From NCBI GenBank assembly GCA_016125075.1, contig WGMO01000015.1, forward strand, positions 1 through 64,000: a stretch of DNA of 64,000 bases, in the 5' to 3' direction. Under the pieces are notes generated by a model. That model was not told the DNA's origin, did not search any database, and was given only the letters and a program-made list of their open reading frames with translations. This DNA comes from Terrimonas sp. (GTDB lineage: Bacteria > Bacteroidota > Bacteroidia > Chitinophagales > Chitinophagaceae). Within the stretch, counting starts at the first letter, position 1. Each line of letters opens with the position of its first letter. Position numbers and translations under genes: made by a program. Below, one piece after another: positions 59,550-64,000 of the stretch.

Positions 59550-62381
59550 TTAATGTGCGTCGAGCCAGTTTTCCCCTTCCCCGCATTCGGCTATACAGGG
59601 TACATCGTTGGGCAGCGGCAGGGCCGTCTGCATATTTTCAATGATCAGCGGTTTTAATTCGCTGACCTCTGATTGTAAGGCGTCAAAGACCAGTTCATCA
59701 TGTACCTGGAGGATCATCCTGCTTTTCATACCGGCTTTTTTCATCGCAGCATGTACTTTCTGCATCGCCAGTTTGATCATATCGGCGGCGGTTCCCTGGA
59801 TGGGGGAATTAATCGCATTTCTTTCGGCGAATCCCCGCACCGTGAAATTGGAGGAGTTGATATCCCTTAACCAGCGTTTCCTGCCCATCAGCGTTTGTAC
59901 ATAACCGTGTTCCCGGGCAAAATTGATCGTATCATCCATGTATTGCTGGATATTGGCAAACTGTTTTTTATAATTGTCAATGATCTCTTTGGCTTCTGAC
60001 CTCGAAATACCGAGATTATCGGCAAGCCCGAAGGCGCCCTGCCCGTAAATGATGCCAAAGTTTACGCTCTTGGCTTTATAGCGCATTTCCCTGGTTACAT
60101 CCTTTTCGTCAATATTATACACTTTCGCAGCGGTGGCGGTGTGGATGTCCTTCCCGGATTTGAACGCGTCGCACATGGCCGGATCGCCACTGATCGCGGC
60201 AACGATGCGCAGTTCTATCTGCGAATAGTCGGCCGATAATAAAATATGCTGAGCATCCCTTGGAATAAAGGCCTTCCTGATTTCCTTCCCCCGGTCGGTT
60301 CTTACCGGGATATTTTGCAGGTTTGGATTATTACTGGCCAGCCGCCCGGTTACGGCGACAGCCTGACCATAGGTAGTATGAACCCTTCCTGTTTTTCGGT
60401 TGATCAGCAGGGGTAATGCATCCACATAGGTCGATTTCAGTTTACTGAGCTCCCTGTAAACGAGGATGTCTTCCACGATCGGGTTATTATGCGCCAGTTT
60501 CAACAGCACATCTTCGCCGGTGGCATACTGGCCGGTCTTGGTTTTTTTAGCTTTAGGGTCCAATTGCAGCTTGTCAAACAAAACTTCACCCAATTGTTTC
60601 GGTGATGCCAGGTTGAAACGCACACCGGCAGCTTTGTATACCGCTTCTTCCGCCTGCTTCGCATCTTTTTCGAGTTCTTTTGAATATTCATTCAAAAAAC
60701 CTTCATCCACTCTGATGCCTTCATATTCCATATCCACCAGCACTTTCACCAGCGGGTTCTCCACGGTATAGAAAACTTTTTCGACCTCTTTTTCTTTGAG
60801 CTGGGGGAGGAATACATTTTTTAATTGTAAGGTGATATCAGCATCTTCTGCAGCGTATTCGGTGATCTTATCCAATTCCACATCCCGCATATTGCCCTGG
60901 TTCTTCCCTTTTTTCCCGATCAGTTCCTCGATGTGCACGGGTTCATAATGCAGGTATTGGTTACTCAGCGCGTCCATGCTTCTTTTGCCATCGGGTTCGA
61001 TCACATAATGGGCCAGCATCGTATCAAAGATATCTCCTTTGAATTCGATCCCATACCATTTCAGCACCAGCATATCATATTTCAGGTTCTGCCCGATCCA
61101 GGTGATCGAAGCATCATTGAAAAGCGTTTCAAACTGGGACAGAATCTTTTTTGTCGCATCGGTATCAGCCTGGCAGGGCACATAAAAAGCTTCGCCGGGT
61201 GTGACAGCGAAGCTCATCCCTACCAACTCGGTATCGTTCGCATCCAGCCCGGTGGTTTCCGTATCAAAACAGATCTCTTTATGTTTTTTCAGCAGGGTGA
61301 TCAGCTTTTTGATGGCGGCATCCCCGGTAACAGCCTCATAACGATGAGGGGTATCTGTAATTTTTTTCAGCTCTCCATAATTATCCGTAGTGTTATTGTT
61401 GTTCTCCTGACCAGGGCGGGAACCGGGTTTAGGGCTTTCCGTTTCTATGATATTGCCAAAAAGGTCGGTCTGTACAGCTTCAGGCGCTGTCTTGAACACA
61501 TTGAAATCCTCACCCAGCAGTCTTTTACCCAGGGTCTTGAATTCCAGTTCAGCAAAAATCTCTTTCAGCTTGTCCTTATGCCATTCGGACACCTTGAAGT
61601 TCTCTTCATGGAATTCAACCGGTACATCCGTGATGATAGTAGCCAGTTTTTTGCTCATCAGCGCCAGGTCTTTGCCCTGTTGAATTTTTTCGCCCAGCTT
61701 GCCTTTGATCTTATCGGCATTCTCCAGTACGTTTTCAAGTGTACCGTATTCTGCCAGCAGTTTGGCAGCTGTTTTTTCGCCCACACCCGGTATGCCGGGG
61801 ATATTATCCACGGAATCACCCATGAGTCCCAATACATCGATGACCTGGCTTACCGATTTGATATTCCATTTTTCACAAACTTCTTTAGGACCCAGGATCT
61901 CTACATCACCACCCTGGTATCCGGGTTTATAGATCTTCACTTTTTCTGTGACCAGTTGCCCGTAATCCTTGTCGGGCGTCACCATAAATACATCGTAACC
62001 GGCTTTGGCAGCCTGTACGCTTAAAGTGCCCACCACGTCATCGGCTTCATACCCATCCAGTTCCATGATCGGGATATCAAATCCTTCAATGATCTTTTTA
62101 ATATCGGGTATGGCGGCCAGGAGGTCTTCAGGCGCTTCCTGCCGGTTGGCCTTATAATCTTCAAAGTCGGTATGTCTTTCGGTAGGGGCGGCTGTATCAA
62201 AACATACCGCGATATGCGTAGGCTTCTGGTTGTTCAGCAGGTCGATCAGGGTATTGGTAAATCCAAACTGCGCATTGGTGTTTTTTCCTTTGGAAGTGAT
62301 GCGTGGATTGCGGATCAGCGCATAATAAGCCCGGAAGATGAGGGCAAATGCATCCAGCAGGAATAATTTTTTCTCGGCCAT
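59550..62381 (-). CDS. polA: DNA polymerase I
   Basis: A 943-residue complete Pol I for gap filling and primer removal. The N-terminal 5'-nuclease domain has EKKLFLLDAFALIFRAYYAL, ELDGYEADDVVGTLSV and MGDSVDNIPGIPGVGEKTA. The 3'-5' exonuclease keeps all three motifs: CFDTETTGLDAND, IGQNLKYDMLVLKWY and EYAAEDADITLQL, so proofreading should be active. The polymerase domain has motif A (LLSADYSQIELRIVAAIS), motif B (RYKAKSVNFGIIYGQGAFG) and motif C (MILQVHDELVFDAL). It is a single gene with ATG 62381. Confidence 0.98.
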   Translation of the reverse strand: MAEKKLFLLDAFALIFRAYYALIRNPRITSKGKNTNAQFGFTNTLIDLLNNQKPTHIAVCFDTAAPTERHTDFEDYKANRQEAPEDLLAAIPDIKKIIEGFDIPIMELDGYEADDVVGTLSVQAAKAGYDVFMVTPDKDYGQLVTEKVKIYKPGYQGGDVEILGPKEVCEKWNIKSVSQVIDVLGLMGDSVDNIPGIPGVGEKTAAKLLAEYGTLENVLENADKIKGKLGEKIQQGKDLALMSKKLATIITDVPVEFHEENFKVSEWHKDKLKEIFAELEFKTLGKRLLGEDFNVFKTAPEAVQTDLFGNIIETESPKPGSRPGQENNNNTTDNYGELKKITDTPHRYEAVTGDAAIKKLITLLKKHKEICFDTETTGLDANDTELVGMSFAVTPGEAFYVPCQADTDATKKILSQFETLFNDASITWIGQNLKYDMLVLKWYGIEFKGDIFDTMLAHYVIEPDGKRSMDALSNQYLHYEPVHIEELIGKKGKNQGNMRDVELDKITEYAAEDADITLQLKNVFLPQLKEKEVEKVFYTVENPLVKVLVDMEYEGIRVDEGFLNEYSKELEKDAKQAEEAVYKAAGVRFNLASPKQLGEVLFDKLQLDPKAKKTKTGQYATGEDVLLKLAHNNPIVEDILVYRELSKLKSTYVDALPLLINRKTGRVHTTYGQAVAVTGRLASNNPNLQNIPVRTDRGKEIRKAFIPRDAQHILLSADYSQIELRIVAAISGDPAMCDAFKSGKDIHTATAAKVYNIDEKDVTREMRYKAKSVNFGIIYGQGAFGLADNLGISRSEAKEIIDNYKKQFANIQQYMDDTINFAREHGYVQTLMGRKRWLRDINSSNFTVRGFAERNAINSPIQGTAADMIKLAMQKVHAAMKKAGMKSRMILQVHDELVFDALQSEVSELKPLIIENMQTALPLPNDVPCIAECGEGENWLDAH

Positions 62382-62450
62382 ACGCTAAGATAAGCCCATA
62401 GCCGGCCTCTCCCAAAAGGTGATATGTTTTTTTAAGGAGCTGGGGTAAAT

Positions 62451-62483
62451 GCCATAACCCGGAGATCCGGCTCCGGGTTTGGC
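62451..62483. terminator. GC-rich hairpin upstream of polA
   Basis: AACCCGGAG (62456-62464) and CTCCGGGTT (62471-62479) form a perfect 9-bp stem, extended by GCCA/TGGC outside a bulge. It lies between the small membrane-protein gene's stop and the polA start on the minus strand. It may end the former transcript, although no T-run follows. Confidence 0.5.
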
Positions 62484-62547
62484 TATCTTGATCTGCTTTG
62501 CTTTAATGGGTTAGTGGCTAAGTGCTGGAGTCATTCAGCAGTCAGGT

Positions 62548-62754
62548 TCACTTTTTCGCAACTTCAACCGTCGGCTTTTCTGTCATCACGCCGGCATTGT
62601 TTTGTACAGGGACAGTCCCGGTATACGTGGGAGCATGTGTGCCTGCATTCGCAAAATCATTTGAATTGTCCTTGTGAATAAAGTTCAGGTACAATGCAAA
62701 GAAAAGAAGGTTAAAGGCAAAGAAGTTTACAACTTTACGAAGTCTGTTTTTCAT
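62548..62754 (-). CDS. Small membrane protein of unknown function
   Basis: A 68-residue protein from ATG 62754 (MKNRLRKVVNFFAFNLLFFA). It has one membrane helix and an exported tail with Asn/Thr/Val-rich sequence (NAGTHAPTYTGTVPVQNNAG). I do not recognise the family. It lies between polA and parA on the same strand, with 152 bp before it. Confidence 0.5.
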   Translation of the reverse strand: MKNRLRKVVNFFAFNLLFFALYLNFIHKDNSNDFANAGTHAPTYTGTVPVQNNAGVMTEKPTVEVAKK

Positions 62755-62862
62755 AATAACTGGATTTGAGTAGGTATAACGCACAGTTACACGCAAACAT
62801 TGTATCGGCGATTGACTGATTGATACGATTTTAAAAAATCGGGGGATACTACGAAAAAAAGA

Positions 62863-62878
62863 ATCGTACAATTACGAT
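62863..62878. promoter_or_regulatory. Inverted repeat between parA and the small membrane-protein gene
   Basis: ATCGTA (62863-62868) and TACGAT (62873-62878) are complementary around CAAT. Another TACGAT occurs at 62825-62830 and a CGATTTT/AAAATCG palindrome lies at 62826-62841. This cluster could be an operator or a partition-type site for the adjacent ParA-like protein. No canonical parS is seen. Confidence 0.35.
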
Positions 62879-62906
62879 GCTGTAAAAAAATGATTGTATA
62901 GAATGT

Positions 62907-63647
62907 TTATAAGAGACCTTCTTTGATCTCTTCCCATAATTCACGGTAACAGGCGGCGGCATAACTGCTACGGGCAAACTCTTCTATCGGTGCTTTATGG
63001 ATCCCCATTTTTTCAACGTCGGAGAGATAAGGGATATAGTTTTGGAAAAAGCGTTTGTCCTTATAGAGTTCTTCCATCACTTCATTATGCATATTCCGGC
63101 GGATATCCGCCATGGTAAAAAAGCAGGCGAGTTTATGGATATCAATATTTTTCTCTTTGAAATATTGCTTCACCATTTCATAGGTCCGCAGGGACAGGGT
63201 GGTGGGGATGACCGGCATGAGTACAATATCGGCCGCATTAAAGATGTTTTCCGACAGGGATGACAAACCCGGGGGGCAGTCGATAAAGATGAATTCGTAT
63301 TCTTTGCTGTAGGGGTTTAATAAGGTCTTCAGCCGCTTCTTGGCAGTCTTCAGTTCTTCCATCATCACATCCAGGGCCTTGCCGGAATGATCGGCAGGGA
63401 TGATATCGAGTTTTTCATATTCGGTGGTCATGATGGCATTATCAAGGTCTGCATCCTTACCCACCAGGTTTTTTATGGCCGTGGTATCTTTGGGTTTGAT
63501 ATTATAATAGAAGGAAGTGGCTCCCTGCGGATCGATATCCCATAAAAGGGTCTGAAAATTATCTTTAGCGGCCAGGTAGGCAAAATTGACACAGGAGGCG
63601 GTCTTACCCACACCTCCTTTCAGGTTATAGAGGGCAATGGTAATCAT
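62907..63647 (-). CDS. ParA-family ATPase (orphan)
   Basis: A 246-residue ParA/Soj-type ATPase with the deviant Walker A IALYNLKGGVGKTASCVNF, an A' region LLWDIDPQGATSFYY and Walker B-like FIFIDCPPGLSSLSENIF. No ParB gene follows, so this is not a standard chromosome partition pair within the window. Orphan ParA proteins position other cargoes such as cell-surface machines or metabolic clusters. The nearby inverted repeats may matter. Confidence 0.9.
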   Translation of the reverse strand: MITIALYNLKGGVGKTASCVNFAYLAAKDNFQTLLWDIDPQGATSFYYNIKPKDTTAIKNLVGKDADLDNAIMTTEYEKLDIIPADHSGKALDVMMEELKTAKKRLKTLLNPYSKEYEFIFIDCPPGLSSLSENIFNAADIVLMPVIPTTLSLRTYEMVKQYFKEKNIDIHKLACFFTMADIRRNMHNEVMEELYKDKRFFQNYIPYLSDVEKMGIHKAPIEEFARSSYAAACYRELWEEIKEGLL

Positions 63648-63733
63648 GGATTGAATATAGCAAATTCTTCTGAAATGCCCGTCCTGCGGGAAGTGCCGGG
63701 AATATCCGGCTCTGCGAATAATACAGGTCTTGC

Positions 63734-64000
63734 CTAATGTTTTTCAGACAGGTAGTGTTGCCTGAGCACATCTTCCCCGTATTCATTGCCTTTTTCCCTC
63801 CAGATGGAATGGATATGATTGGCTCCGTTCCGCGGACCGCCATTATTGTCAAATTCAATCAGGAAACCCGGCCCGTTCAGGATATAGTAATGCGGCTTTT
63901 TCTCATCATATTCCCCGATCCATCCAAAGTATACCTTATCGATCCCGGCTTTTAGGATCTTGTCATATTCTATCATGGCTTTTTCATATTCGAGGTTGAA
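63734..64000 (-). CDS. DUF3500 family protein, 3' part only
   Basis: The gene runs off the right edge of the window, so only its last 88 residues are seen. The frame stays open from 63976 to 64000, so the ATG at 63976 is internal. The part seen has the DUF3500 C-terminal pattern: VYFGWIGEYDEKKPHYYILN, GPGFLIEFDNNGGPRNGANH, then IHSIWREKGNEYGEDVLRQH. DUF3500 proteins are poorly characterised exported proteins with this terminal motif. The stop is 86 bp upstream of the parA start. Confidence 0.85.
   Translation of the reverse strand, partial: FNLEYEKAMIEYDKILKAGIDKVYFGWIGEYDEKKPHYYILNGPGFLIEFDNNGGPRNGANHIHSIWREKGNEYGEDVLRQHYLSEKH

Noticed and set aside
60933-62024. Long open frame (363 codons) on the plus strand inside polA
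   Set aside because: It is the shadow of the polA coding frame and shows no family motif.
62907-63647. Chromosome partition locus (parABS)
   Set aside because: No parB gene and no TGTTTCACGTGAAACA-type parS site are visible nearby, so the ParA-like protein is treated as an orphan.
1-64000. tRNA, rRNA, CRISPR array, IS element or prophage
   Set aside because: I saw no cloverleaf-like sequence, regular spaced repeats, transposase or phage structural motif on either strand by reading.

Overview
The window reads as an ordinary stretch of chromosome from a member of the Bacteroidota, most likely a Chitinophagaceae-type soil or water bacterium. Evidence: several protein families largely confined to that phylum (DUF5606, DUF6089-type barrel, TonB/OMP_b-brl_3 receptors with a carboxypeptidase-like N-terminal domain, LytS/LytTR pairs, small ECF sigma modules), and two promoters that fit the Bacteroidota consensus (TTTG, 19-bp spacer, TAnnTTTG). 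I recognise no rRNA, tRNA, IS element, prophage or CRISPR array. The genus is not determined.

Layout. 1-5 kb: an NTF2-like lipoprotein, a small secreted protein, a LytS-type kinase with its LytTR regulator, and a zinc alcohol dehydrogenase. 4.7-9.4 kb (minus strand): two outer-membrane barrels, a GerW/YtfJ-like protein paired with a possible DUF2953-like protein, DUF4342, and two overlapping membrane-protein genes. 9.5-11 kb: an ECF sigma factor with membrane partners. 11.2-15.1 kb (minus): MscS channel, amidohydrolase, FemAB-like transferase. 15.2-22.5 kb (plus): GTP-dependent PEP carboxykinase, AspT/YidE-type antiporter, DUF2490 protein and pyruvate phosphate dikinase, a block around the PEP node. 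22.5-31 kb: a penicillin-acylase family enzyme divergent from a TetR regulator, followed by a complete TolC/adaptor/RND efflux operon; matching palindromes lie before tetR and before tolC. 31-33 kb: N-carbamoylputrescine amidase and agmatine deiminase (putrescine synthesis). 33-45 kb: a one-domain asparaginase-like protein, an AraC regulator, a TonB-type receptor, a run of M28 peptidase, lipoprotein, PLP decarboxylase and methyltransferase, then a Pif1-like helicase and an OmpA lipoprotein. 45-52 kb: acylphosphatase, GH25 lysozyme, prohibitin, a MerC / SCO / Fur-family metal cluster around one palindrome, M3 peptidase and DUF5606. 52-57 kb: a large receptor, then an ECF sigma factor with a membrane protein and two Spy-like proteins. 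57-64 kb: amidohydrolase, DsbA-like protein, YdeI-like protein, DNA polymerase I, a small membrane protein, an orphan ParA, and the 3' end of a DUF3500 gene cut by the window edge.

Most of this is housekeeping or well-known accessory content, and I find no clear undescribed system. The best leads are: (i) the TetR operator pair that ties an efflux pump to a divergent acylase; (ii) a palindrome lodged in the merC promoter next to SCO and a Fur-family gene; (iii) the sporulation-type GerW gene with its small membrane partner in a non-sporulating lineage; (iv) the ECF sigma / Spy-like cluster, whose members and upstream receptor have Gly- or Arg-rich tails; and (v) an unexplained stretch at 11.0-11.23 kb that ends in a strong terminator.
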